From: an uncultured beta proteobacterium
Lineage (GTDB): Bacteria; Pseudomonadota; Gammaproteobacteria; Burkholderiales; Burkholderiaceae_C
Assembly: GCA_903960915.1 (NCBI GenBank)
Contig: CAJCCO010000139.1
Location: forward strand, 1 to 46,755
Direction: 5' to 3'
DNA length: 46,755 nt
This document shows positions 24,719 to 32,496 of this stretch, one piece after another. The notes under the pieces were generated by a model. The model saw only the letters and a list, made by a program, of their open reading frames with translations. It did not search any database and was not told the DNA's origin. Each line of letters begins with the position of its first letter. Position 1 is the stretch's first letter. The position numbers were made by a program, and so were the translations under genes.

Positions 24719-25824
24719 GCCCGTACATCCACCACAAGCCCGCTGGCGTTGCTGGCCACCGGATGCGCTGGCGCATGGCGTTCGCCATGAACTACCTGAA
24801 ACGCGCGCATTTGCAGGCCAGTTTGCTGCAGTTGCTCATTCAATTCTGGTGCGCGCGCACGCGCCATGTTCACCAGTAACTCGTTGGCGGTCCACATGGT
24901 CAGTTCCACCTGAGCTTTTTCAAGCAGGTCGGTTTTGAGCCAGACGTCACCAAACAACTCGGTGCGCGAGTGAATGTTCACCGTCAGGGTGGGTGACTTG
25001 GCGTCGGGGTTGGCACTGCGGGTGAATTCCAGGGTGACAGGTTCGGAGTCTCTGAACGGCAAAACCAGGCTGAACAATATTTCTTGTTGCGACTGGGCCT
25101 GGACAGCTTGTACCTGGTTGGCCTCCAGCGTATCAATGGCGCCTTCCACTTGCCGGGTCAGCGCTTGCAGTGGCTCCTCTTGGTCAGGGATGTCTGACAA
25201 GGTATTGAGCAGTTGTTTGAGCAGCTGTTTGGGGTCGCCCACGCTTTGTGCAGGGAGGCGCCCCCGTGCCAGCCAGACCTCCGAGCCGATGGCGCCGGCC
25301 AAGGCCTTGCTGATGGCTTGCGGCGTCAGGTTGGCCATGGAGAGCTGCAGTGAATGCCACAGCTGCTGCAAATCTGGACGCTGCACATTGCGCAGGGCGC
25401 CGTCCAACACCCCAGGCCGAAACAGTTGCGTCATGTCCTGCATGTCGTGGGGGCGAAACAGGAGATTGCCGGCGCGTGAGATGACCGGTTGGGCTACAAC
25501 AGGCGCAGGGACTGCCTGGGTTGGCGTGCCTGCGCTGGGCTGGGCCAAGGGTTGCAGGGTCCACACGCCATTGGCGTTGATCTGCACCCGAAAAGACATG
25601 GTTTGGCCTGAGGTCCATTGCTGGTTGTCAGGCGCTTCTATCAGGCGCCCACGCAACAGCAGGCCCAGGGACTCGCCGCGGGTTTGAACCAAAGCCTGGA
25701 TGACCTGGCCATCGCGCAAACCCAGCTCTTTGGCGGTCGTCGCCTCAATGATCGGGATTCTTCCGTCAATAAAAATCTGGTTGGATCGGCCCGCAGTCAG
25801 GGCCGCATCCAGTGGGGTAATCAA
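24715..25824 (-). CDS. Second FliK-like hook-length-control family protein
   Basis: 369 residues. The N-terminal part (MITPLDAALTAGRSNQIFIDG, then an SAF/OB-like block with GQVIQALVQTRGESLGLLLRGRL) is unlike standard FliK. The C-terminal half (about 245-350) resembles the FliK C-domain: FSLVLPFRDSEPVTLEFTR, then VWLKTDLLEKAQVELTMW and LNEQLQQTGLQMRAFQV. It overlaps the FimV-like gene by ATGA and the FlhB-C homologue by ATGA. The same gene pair type (FliK-like + FlhB-C-like) occurs as ylqG-ylqH in Bacillus, as I recall. The main fliK is at 37831, so this is an additional copy whose function is unknown. Confidence 0.8.
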   Translation of the reverse strand: MITPLDAALTAGRSNQIFIDGRIPIIEATTAKELGLRDGQVIQALVQTRGESLGLLLRGRLIEAPDNQQWTSGQTMSFRVQINANGVWTLQPLAQPSAGTPTQAVPAPVVAQPVISRAGNLLFRPHDMQDMTQLFRPGVLDGALRNVQRPDLQQLWHSLQLSMANLTPQAISKALAGAIGSEVWLARGRLPAQSVGDPKQLLKQLLNTLSDIPDQEEPLQALTRQVEGAIDTLEANQVQAVQAQSQQEILFSLVLPFRDSEPVTLEFTRSANPDAKSPTLTVNIHSRTELFGDVWLKTDLLEKAQVELTMWTANELLVNMARARAPELNEQLQQTGLQMRAFQVVHGERHAPAHPVASNASGLVVDVRA

Positions 25825-26273
25825 GGGTACCTAACCCACTGCCGGCGTTCTTCGCGAGAGCCGGACGTGTTGCCAGCCTGTGCTGGTTGCAAATCGGTGG
25901 TTTTTTCGTGGACTTGCATGGTGTCCAGAAGCAGCTGGTCGTGGTCAGGAATCTTCAGCGAAGCTCCTTTTTTGAATTTGCTCTGGCTGCCCGCCATAAA
26001 GGCATTGGGGTTGTGCTTGATGAAGGCCTGCCGCAGCAACTCTATTTTGAGTGGGCTGGCGGCCATGGTTTTTTGAATCACCTGGTCTAGCGTTTCTTTG
26101 GGCTTGGGGGTGTAACTGCCAGTGGTATCTGACGCTTGGGTGGGCGTCTTGACTGGGGCAGGGGCTCCCGCCGCCTGCACCCAGGCAGCAGGTGCCAATG
26201 TCAAAGCCAGAGCAAGCGAGATCAGGCGACATGCGCTTTGGGGATGTGCAACAGCACGGGGCAAAAACTTCAT
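25821..26273 (-). CDS. Secreted FimV/LysM-like small protein
   Basis: 150 residues from ATG 26273, chosen because AAGGA precedes it and the frame further up only offers TTG. A Sec signal peptide ends near WVQAAGAPAP. Residues about 55-110 (PKETLDQVIQKTMAASPLKIELLRQAFIKHN ... FKKGASLKIPD) resemble the peptidoglycan-binding N-terminal domain of FimV. The tail is polar with no membrane segment. It lies between the flgT-like gene and the FliK-like gene, so a periplasmic, cell-wall-bound part of the flagellar envelope structure is likely by inference. Confidence 0.75.
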   Translation of the reverse strand: MKFLPRAVAHPQSACRLISLALALTLAPAAWVQAAGAPAPVKTPTQASDTTGSYTPKPKETLDQVIQKTMAASPLKIELLRQAFIKHNPNAFMAGSQSKFKKGASLKIPDHDQLLLDTMQVHEKTTDLQPAQAGNTSGSREERRQWVRYP

Positions 26274-26317
26274 GTTTTGTGAGTCCTTCAATCGCTGTCC
26301 AAAAGGGGTCTAGTGAA

Positions 26318-27520
26318 TTAGTGAATATTGGCTGGCCATGCTCGCCAGTTGGGGCGTACAGAGGCGCGGTTGCCGGCAGTCAGGGTCAATAAGGCGTAGT
26401 GCTCCTTCACTTCACGCACTGTGGCCAAGGCGGTATGCAGGGTGCTGCTGGGCTCAAGCAGGTTTTTAGGGAAGGTCTTGCCATCGGCCAGGAGCCATTC
26501 GTCACCCAGCTGAACGCCAGCCAGGGTGCCGGCATTGATACGGATTTCTTGGCTGTCTGCCTTGATGACTTCAGGCAGTACAGCCAGGCAACCCAGCTGC
26601 TGGTTCAGGCTGGTGGCCCAGGTGTCGACTTGCTGCTTCACCAGATTGAGACTGGCTTGATCGGCCTGGGTCGGGGCCCATTGGCGGGTTTCGGGCTGCA
26701 AATTGATGAAAGCCCGTTCCTGGAACAAGGGTTTGCTTTGCCCGCGTGCGCTAACTGAAACATCCATTTGCAGCAGCATGGGGGGCGGCTTGTTGTAGCC
26801 AAAACTGGGCGTCCATTCCAGCAGCGTGCCAGGAATGACCAGGGTTCTGGGGTCGCGTGGCGCAGGAATGGCCTTGGACAAGGTGAAGGTTGCCCGCAGC
26901 GGCAGGTTCATCTGCGGTATGCCCAGCAGTGCTTTCTCGTAGCTATTGCCTGGGCTGTCATCCACCGTCAGCATGCGCCAGTTGGAGGATTTGCTGGCGG
27001 TCTGCTCGAGTTGCAGCTGAGCTTGCTCTTTTAAATCGAGCATCATGGGGAGCGTGTCGGCTGTCCAACTGCCCGGGCTGCTCACCTGCACACCCACCAG
27101 GTGTTGCAAGCGGCCGTTGTGGCGGTCTTGCGTACAGGCTGCCGTGGGCTCTTTATTTGCCGCCATGGGAGCAGCAGCAGATTTTTGCGTCCTAGGACGC
27201 AGGCTTGACTCGTCGGTTTGCCAACGTACCTCTGCCTTGGGTTTGCCTTGTGCATCCTGGCTGTAAGCCATTACACGGACCCCGCGAACGGTCATCCCCG
27301 ATTTAAAACTGCTGCTCTCACGCAGAACGCCCTGTCCATCTATCCAGGACGTCGATTGAACCTGGGTGGGCGCCTCCATGGCCGCGCTGACCAGCGCCTG
27401 GCGCACCGCCTCCAGCTTTTCCTGGGGGGACATGACCGTTACTTGTGCCACGGCCGAAGTCAGCAAGCCCAGACTCGATAGGGCCAGCCAAATGGCGCGG
27501 GGTGGGTTCAAGACGTTCAT
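26318..27520 (-). CDS. flgT: FlgT-like periplasmic flagellar protein
   Basis: 400 residues with a Sec signal (MNVLNPPRAIWLALSSLGLL, cleaved near SAVAQ). The first ~90 mature residues (EKLEAVRQALVSAAMEAPTQV) resemble the N-terminal domain of FlgT, the middle the TolB-like part, and the C-terminal segment (IRINAGTLAGVQLGDEWLLAD ... ATVREVKEHYALLTLTAG) the FlgT C-domain. In Vibrio, FlgT builds the H ring around the LP ring with FlgO/FlgP. The flgP-like gene directly upstream supports the call. Similarity is judged by eye, so the symbol is provisional. Confidence 0.68.
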   Translation of the reverse strand: MNVLNPPRAIWLALSSLGLLTSAVAQVTVMSPQEKLEAVRQALVSAAMEAPTQVQSTSWIDGQGVLRESSSFKSGMTVRGVRVMAYSQDAQGKPKAEVRWQTDESSLRPRTQKSAAAPMAANKEPTAACTQDRHNGRLQHLVGVQVSSPGSWTADTLPMMLDLKEQAQLQLEQTASKSSNWRMLTVDDSPGNSYEKALLGIPQMNLPLRATFTLSKAIPAPRDPRTLVIPGTLLEWTPSFGYNKPPPMLLQMDVSVSARGQSKPLFQERAFINLQPETRQWAPTQADQASLNLVKQQVDTWATSLNQQLGCLAVLPEVIKADSQEIRINAGTLAGVQLGDEWLLADGKTFPKNLLEPSSTLHTALATVREVKEHYALLTLTAGNRASVRPNWRAWPANIH

Positions 27521-27546
27521 GCCATTCTCAAAGCGAATGGAGGTGC

Positions 27547-28032
27547 TCAGCGAGACTTGACCGCAAACTGGCCGAGGTACAGCATCCGTAAATCTTGCAC
27601 CACGGCCTTGTCCAGAGAAAGGGTGGTTTCGTAGGTGTCGTCGCCAGCGGGAGTGATGCTGACCAGCGTGGCGCCGTAAATGACCCCCTCAACACGGGTG
27701 CGGAAGGTGTCGTTTTGAACAGTCATGTCTGCCACCGTGGTGTTGGCGTCCAGGTTCAGGCCGTACACCTGCTCAGTGAGTGAGCGGTAAGCATCGAGCT
27801 TGGAAGCCCGGATGGCCAGCAAACGCTGCTGCGGCTGATTCTTGCTGCCTTGTATGCTGATGACCGCATAACCCGTGGCGGTCAGTGTTTCTCGTTTTTC
27901 TACCAGAGGCGATGGCAGTTGAATGGTCTGCGGCGCAGGTTCAGCGACGGGACGGAGCAAGCCGGAAGTCTGGCATCCGCTCAGGACGAGAATGCACAAG
28001 CTCAAGGAAACTGTACGAAGTGGATTCATCAT
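27547..28032 (-). CDS. flgP: FlgP-like outer-membrane lipoprotein
   Basis: 161 residues. Perfect lipobox LSGC with Cys20. The core ATGYAVISIQG-KNQPQQRLLAIRASKLDAYRSLTEQVYG is the LPP20/FlgP pattern, followed by MTVQNDTFRTRVEGVIYGATLV. FlgP forms an outer-membrane ring or disk in Vibrio and Campylobacter. ATG 28032 or 28029 both possible. It is first in a five-gene operon (to 24434) with a FliA promoter at 28073-28099. Confidence 0.82.
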   Translation of the reverse strand: MMNPLRTVSLSLCILVLSGCQTSGLLRPVAEPAPQTIQLPSPLVEKRETLTATGYAVISIQGSKNQPQQRLLAIRASKLDAYRSLTEQVYGLNLDANTTVADMTVQNDTFRTRVEGVIYGATLVSITPAGDDTYETTLSLDKAVVQDLRMLYLGQFAVKSR

Positions 28033-28072
28033 GGTGGGTGGCCTGCGGGTAATAATTTGTTTGACAACACAT

Positions 28073-28099
28073 GAATCGGTTCGAGCTGGCCTTTCTTTA
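28073..28099 (-). promoter_or_regulatory. FliA (sigma-28) promoter of the flgP operon
   Basis: Minus strand TAAAG, 14 bases, ACCGATTC. The -10 element is the same as that of flagellin B; the start lies about 35 bases before the flgP ATG. Confidence 0.68.
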
Positions 28100-28422
28100 G
28101 CGGGGCTTTTTAGGCCGGGGCAGGGCTAAACAATTCGGGCGAAAGAGAGGCCTACAACCCATGCGGCGCTTACTTGGCGCTTGACGAAAAAGTAATATCA
28201 GCTTGCAAGTTGTTTTTCTGCAACTAAAATCGTCGGTTTTACGACATCCTCTATTAGGATAGAAGCAATGAAAATAACGTTCCAAAATGCCTTCAGCATG
28301 CGATATGTTGTTCAACGCCAGTTGTCAGTGGCTTTCTTGCTTGAAAAGACAGCAAAAGTGCTGACTCATTACCGCTGTCACGTGAAATGCCACGTCCAAC
28401 ACAGTGTGGTAACCCCCTAAAT
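28100..28422. other. Divergent intergenic region between flgP and the RpoN activator
   Basis: The region from 28033 to 28422 has no gene. Besides the flgP promoter it holds a possible sigma-70 promoter (28203-28230) and two small inverted repeats just after it: GTCG/CGAC at 28232-28245 and ATCCT/AGGAT at 28246-28260. They would sit in the leader of the activator gene and may be operators. Bases 28270-28420 show nothing I can name. Confidence 0.4.
28203..28230 (+). promoter_or_regulatory. Possible sigma-70 promoter of the activator gene
   Basis: TTGCAA, 16 bases, TAAAAT. Matches 4 of 6 and 5 of 6 consensus positions. A master activator is expected to need a housekeeping promoter, which supports but does not prove it. 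Confidence 0.4.
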
Positions 28423-29523
28423 ATGGCTCAACCCCGCGTCCTCGCCACTTTTCTGGGTGACAGTGAAGCTGCTTTAGCCATACGCAGCATCATTTCCCTG
28501 GTTGCCATCTCCAATTCCACAGTTCTTATTACTGGGGAAAGCGGGACCGGCAAAGAAGTGGTGGCGCGCTCACTGCATGAAAAATCTCCCCGGGCCGGTG
28601 GTAATTTCGTGCCCATCAATTGCGCGGCCATTCCCCGCGAATTGCTTGAAAGTGAACTGTTTGGCCACCGCAAGGGGGCTTTTACCGGCGCTATCACAGA
28701 CCGGATCGGGCGCTTTGAATTAGCCCACGGCGGAACCATTTTTCTAGATGAAATTGGCGATATGTCACTCGACATGCAGGTCAAACTGCTGCGTGTGTTG
28801 CAAGAGCGCTCTATCGACCCCGTGGGTGGTTTGCGCCCCGTGGAGGTAGATGTTCGGGTGATTGCGGCAACGCACCGGGACCTGGATGAAGAAATTTCTG
28901 CGGGACGTTTTCGGGAAGATTTGTACTACCGCCTGAACGTTTTGCCACTCAAAACACCCGCCCTGAGGGAGCGGGCCAGCGATGTACCTTTATTGCTCGA
29001 GCACTTTGCCCTGCAATGTGTCGCCGCAGGTAAAAACCCTATTTCTTTCGCTTCAGACTTTCTACAGGCCCTGCAGGCCTACAAGTGGCCTGGCAATGTG
29101 CGTGAGTTGTCCAATTTGGTTGATCGCTTCAGCACGCTTTTTTCTGGCCAGCGGCTGGAACTGCATTCGGTGCCGGCCAGTTTGATGCCCAAGGGGCTGG
29201 CGGTCTTGCAGTCTGAGTTATGCACGGGCGAGGTCAAAGAACACTTTCCGTCGCAAGATGCCACCGAAGCCAGCATGTTGCAGGAGCAATTTGACTTCTC
29301 GCACCCGGTAGATGCAGAAATTGAACACATCATTTCCCTGGCCCAGGGCATGCCTAAGTTGCCGGTGGAAGGCTTGTCGTTGAAAAAACTGCTGTCGGAT
29401 ATTGAGCGTGATCTGATTGTTCAGGCGCTGAGCAGAACCGATGGCAATGTGTCACAAACTGCCCGTATTCTTAACCTTCAGCGCACCACGCTGATTGAAA
29501 AGATCAATAAATTTGATCTTTAA
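28423..29523 (+). CDS. Sigma-54-dependent activator, FleQ/FlrC type, without receiver domain
   Basis: About 366 residues. The AAA+ domain starts almost at once: Walker A GESGTGKE, GAFTGA loop (sigma-54 contact) in HRKGAFTGAITDRIG, Walker B FLDEIGDMS, arginine-finger region RVIAATHRDLDE and FREDLYYRLNVLPL. A Fis-type helix-turn-helix ends the protein (NVSQTARILNLQRTTLIEKINKF). The region between (about 255-320) is unlike Fis-activator linkers I know. No FleQ N-terminal or phosphoacceptor domain is present. ATG 28387 is an alternative start; neither has a strong ribosome site. With sigma-54 promoters before flgB, flgA, flhA and the SycD-like gene, this is the likely master or second-tier activator. 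Confidence 0.92.
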   Translation: MAQPRVLATFLGDSEAALAIRSIISLVAISNSTVLITGESGTGKEVVARSLHEKSPRAGGNFVPINCAAIPRELLESELFGHRKGAFTGAITDRIGRFELAHGGTIFLDEIGDMSLDMQVKLLRVLQERSIDPVGGLRPVEVDVRVIAATHRDLDEEISAGRFREDLYYRLNVLPLKTPALRERASDVPLLLEHFALQCVAAGKNPISFASDFLQALQAYKWPGNVRELSNLVDRFSTLFSGQRLELHSVPASLMPKGLAVLQSELCTGEVKEHFPSQDATEASMLQEQFDFSHPVDAEIEHIISLAQGMPKLPVEGLSLKKLLSDIERDLIVQALSRTDGNVSQTARILNLQRTTLIEKINKFDL

Positions 29524-29527
29524 ATGC

Positions 29528-29548
29528 ACTTCAAGTGATCTTTGAAGT
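29528..29548. terminator. Hairpin after the activator gene
   Basis: Perfect inverted repeat ACTTCAA / TTGAAGT with 7-base loop, five bases after the stop. No T-run follows, so termination is only possible. It lies between convergent genes. Confidence 0.4.
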
Positions 29549-29600
29549 TCAGGCTCAGCCCGCAGCCTAAACCCACCCCCCCTACTAGACGCTTGCGCTG

Positions 29601-29640
29601 GCCTGCTTCCAGGCCTGATTCCAGGCTTGCTTCCAGGCCA
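29601..29640. repeat. Three copies of a 12-base tandem repeat
   Basis: Units GCCTGCTTCCAG, GCCTGATTCCAG, GCTTGCTTCCAG follow each other, then GCCA. It lies in the gap between the activator and the coiled-coil gene. Confidence 0.7.
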
Positions 29641-29649
29641 GTTTTTAGT

Positions 29650-30636
29650 TCAAGGCTTGTCTGCCGCTGGGCCGGAAGAACTTACCCGGGGGTATTGAAC
29701 CAGCTTTTCACGGGGTTTGACAGGCGCGGCAACAGGTGCCGGTGCGGGTGAAGCAGGTGGGGGCGCTTTGGCAGCGGCCTCTTGCTGCATCTGGCGTTCT
29801 TTTTGCAGGCGAACCAGCGATTCCACTTCTTTCTTCAAACCGGTGGCATTCTGGTTGGAGCCTTTCAATTGCTGAATTTGCGATGAAAGCGACTTCACGC
29901 CCGCCGCCTGCGCTTGCAGTTTGGTGTCCAGGCCCTGAATGAGTTTGACCATTTCCTGGTTTTTGGCGTCAACTTGCTTGGCGGCCTGCTCCGGGGCGCT
30001 CATGGATGATTTCATGATTACTTCCAGGTTTTTCTCCACCCTGGCTTGGGCATCATTGATGGCATCCTGCTTGGCCTTGACCTCGGCAATCGTCTCACTG
30101 GCTGAATTGACCATCTCAAGAGACGCATCCATGCTGACTACGCGTTTGCCAACGGCCAAAATCATGCTGTCCAACTGACTCACCCGACCTTGTAGCCGGA
30201 AGGACATGACGGTGAACAAAATGCTGGTGAGCAGCAACATGCTGCCCATGATGATCAGGAAGATGACGGATTGCTTCTTCAACGCCGTAAAAGTGGAGAG
30301 CAGGTTGGTGCTGGCTTTTTGCATTTCTCCACCAGCTGTAGCTGCCAGTGAAGCGGCGCGGGTGGCCAGCTCTGCAGAGTCCAGCAGCGTCGTTTTCATG
30401 TTCCTGACTTCTTGGTCTTCCTTTTCCTTGGCGATCTGCGCTTCATTGGCCGCATGTTCAGCATCGCTGCTGTCCCCGGAGTCCAGTGCACCGTGCAGAC
30501 CCTCTGTAGCGTCCGCTACGAAAACGGGTTCTTTGTGCTCGCTTGAACTGGCCTTGTGTTCGGCGTTTTCTGCGGTGGCGGCGCCACTGACCGGTGACGC
30601 TGCTTTGGGCGTTGAAGTAGGGTCTGATGTAGTCAT
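29650..30636 (-). CDS. Unrecognised coiled-coil membrane protein (flhB-linked module, gene 3)
   Basis: 328 residues, family not recognised. N-terminal ~80 residues acidic and Ala/Ser-rich, a helical stretch 80-120, one membrane segment about 123-145 (SVIFLIIMGSMLLLTSILF), then a long coiled coil about 150-285 (repeated VDAKNQEMVKLIQGLDTKLQ-type heptads) and a Pro/Ala-rich basic tail. One transmembrane span places the coiled coil in the periplasm if the N-terminus is inside. It follows the small acidic gene by 37 bases and is last in the fliK-flhB operon. Function unknown; structural or stator-like roles are guesses. Confidence 0.78.
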   Translation of the reverse strand: MTTSDPTSTPKAASPVSGAATAENAEHKASSSEHKEPVFVADATEGLHGALDSGDSSDAEHAANEAQIAKEKEDQEVRNMKTTLLDSAELATRAASLAATAGGEMQKASTNLLSTFTALKKQSVIFLIIMGSMLLLTSILFTVMSFRLQGRVSQLDSMILAVGKRVVSMDASLEMVNSASETIAEVKAKQDAINDAQARVEKNLEVIMKSSMSAPEQAAKQVDAKNQEMVKLIQGLDTKLQAQAAGVKSLSSQIQQLKGSNQNATGLKKEVESLVRLQKERQMQQEAAAKAPPPASPAPAPVAAPVKPREKLVQYPRVSSSGPAADKP

Positions 30637-30673
30637 GAAATTCTCTCAGGGTGAGGCTTTTGGTCTCAAATCT

Positions 30674-31114
30674 TTATTGGGGCTGTTTTAATTTCAATTC
30701 AAGCGCATCAAGCGAGGAGCGAACTTTGTCGTTTTCAATTTTGATGTTGATGATGCGCGCCGGAAAGTCCATTTCGGGCATTTCTTCCTGCAACACAATG
30801 GGCTTAGCCAACACAGGCTGAACCGTTGTTGTTGCCAGTTTTTCCTCGGCAGGCGCTGGCGGCTGCGCAGTGGGTCGGAGGTCGCTGGCGGCCTTGAGAA
30901 TCGTGTCTTTCAGCGGGTCGGCCGGAGGGGGCTCAGTCACGAACACCCGATGATCTTGCTGTGATTGCACAACAAAGTTGGTGTCTGCCTCCTCAACGGT
31001 GACGGGTTTGGCAGGTGCGCCTACGTGCCCTGATCTACTGCGGGCATCATGGCTGCCCTCTGGAATGACCACTTCGTGGGGTGCATCGCTGAGAATAATG
31101 GTGGGTTCAGTCAT
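30674..31114 (-). CDS. Unrecognised small acidic protein (flhB-linked module, gene 2)
   Basis: 146 residues, family not recognised. No signal peptide or membrane segment. The first 110 residues are low-complexity, acidic and Pro/Val/Thr-rich, probably disordered. The C-terminus (MDFPARIINIKIENDKVRSS followed by LDALELKLKQ) looks like a short helix that could dock on a partner. It overlaps the SPOR gene by ATGA (31111-31114), so it is made at the same time and likely binds it. Confidence 0.7.
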   Translation of the reverse strand: MTEPTIILSDAPHEVVIPEGSHDARSRSGHVGAPAKPVTVEEADTNFVVQSQQDHRVFVTEPPPADPLKDTILKAASDLRPTAQPPAPAEEKLATTTVQPVLAKPIVLQEEMPEMDFPARIINIKIENDKVRSSLDALELKLKQPQ

Positions 31115-32496
31115 CGCTTGTTCTCCTTACGTCTTTGAGCATAGGCGGCTGCCAGTTCTGGCGTGAAATGCTCCTTCAGGTAGCGAGCTGATCTAATCCA
31201 GGGGCTCTTGGGTATGTCAGTTTCCTGGACAAATCGGGTGGCTTCCACCAGCGATTTGAAGGGGCCGGACACAATGACAAACTTCGCCAGACTTTCGCCG
31301 GCGGTGTAGGCCGCCACAACACGGGCGTTTTTCAAGTTGGGGTGGCGCTTGATCCAGAGTTCTGCCGATTGGTACGTGGCCATGGTGATGTGCTGTACCA
31401 AAAATGTACCTGACGGCATTTTCTTCACCCATGCCTGACCCGCCAGGGCTTCATTGGGGAGGTCGACAATTTCCTGCCGCGTCTTTTCTTTGGCCGGTTC
31501 AGGCGCTTCCTCAACCACGGGCGCAGGTGCTGAAGCGGTTGCGGCACTGGCGGGTAAATCCGGAAAGCTGATGGTCATCACCGGGAGGGCAGCCGGCGCT
31601 TGGGGGGCCTTGGGGTCGATGGCTTTGGGTGGCGCCACAACGCCAGTGACCGCTTTGCTGGACGGCGCAGACTTGAATGCAGACGTGAGGCGCTCCATAT
31701 TGAGCGAGAGGTCGCGGTAGAAAGTAACCCCCACCGAGCCCGTCAGGAGCAACAGAACGGTCATCGTCCAGCGCACAGACTTGCTGCGCCACAGACTGGG
31801 TTTGGGCGGCTCCAGAAAATCGGGTATCACGGTGTCTGGGTCCAGCGCGGTCATTGTTTCGGCGCGTACAGACGATGCAGCAGCCATGACTGGCAGCGGC
31901 AGTTTTTTCAGTAGGTTGCGAATCACACCTTCCTGGCCTTGCGCGCGTGCCAGTTCAAGCAGCGCAGCGGTCTGGTCCAGCGTGGGCGGTTCAATGTCCC
32001 AGTTCAAAATTCTGCGGCCAAAAGCGTCGAGCAGTTTTTGTTTCTGACTGGCCGCAGTCATGAACAGGATGACGCGGATATTGGAGCCAGGAAATTGCTG
32101 AACCAGGCGTGCCAGCAGTTGAAATTCATGGTCAGGCAGGGCGCCTGCATCGTTGACCACCCAGAACCGCGGCGCGGCAACCTGGTTCTTGCCATGCATG
32201 GCATCTTGCACGGAGCTGCTGCTCAATACCTCGTTGAAGCGGGTGAGCAAAGCTTCGGAGTTGGCAGGAAAATACACCTCGAATTGGGAGTTAGGTGCCA
32301 CTTTGCGAAGCCGGGCCATCAGGATTTTTCCGTAATGGTCCAACACCGCATCGTGCGCACTGACGATGGACAGGCTCATGCCATCTTGCGTCAGGGCCGT
32401 CACGTAGCCTTCCATGCGCAGGTTGTCGGTGGTTCGGAACAGCAAAGGGCGAATGCCTGCTGTGCCATCGTTGAAGTTCATGCGGCTATCGTTCAT
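31111..32496 (-). CDS. Degenerate AAA-like + SPOR-domain membrane protein (flhB-linked module, gene 1)
   Basis: 461 residues. Residues about 30-205 look like a degraded ExeA/DamX-type ATPase domain: Walker B-like FWVVNDAGALPDHEFQLLARL and a following VILFMTAA strand are present, but no GKS/GKT P-loop is. One membrane segment about 242-258 (WTMTVLLLLTGSVGVTF), a Pro/Ala-rich periplasmic linker, then a SPOR domain about 355-438 (WVKKMPSGTFLVQH ... GPFKSLVEATRFVQ ... PWIRSARYL). SPOR domains bind peptidoglycan without side chains. It overlaps flhB by ATGA. Orientation resembles DamX. A role at the cell pole or around the motor is inferred; no named homologue is claimed. Confidence 0.82.
   Translation of the reverse strand: MNDSRMNFNDGTAGIRPLLFRTTDNLRMEGYVTALTQDGMSLSIVSAHDAVLDHYGKILMARLRKVAPNSQFEVYFPANSEALLTRFNEVLSSSSVQDAMHGKNQVAAPRFWVVNDAGALPDHEFQLLARLVQQFPGSNIRVILFMTAASQKQKLLDAFGRRILNWDIEPPTLDQTAALLELARAQGQEGVIRNLLKKLPLPVMAAASSVRAETMTALDPDTVIPDFLEPPKPSLWRSKSVRWTMTVLLLLTGSVGVTFYRDLSLNMERLTSAFKSAPSSKAVTGVVAPPKAIDPKAPQAPAALPVMTISFPDLPASAATASAPAPVVEEAPEPAKEKTRQEIVDLPNEALAGQAWVKKMPSGTFLVQHITMATYQSAELWIKRHPNLKNARVVAAYTAGESLAKFVIVSGPFKSLVEATRFVQETDIPKSPWIRSARYLKEHFTPELAAAYAQRRKENKR

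Noticed and set aside
29601..29640. CRISPR array
   Set aside because: Three 12-base units in direct contact, no spacers; a simple tandem repeat.
31111..32496. Active AAA+ ATPase call for the SPOR protein
   Set aside because: No P-loop GKS/GKT is visible; only Walker B-like sequence remains.
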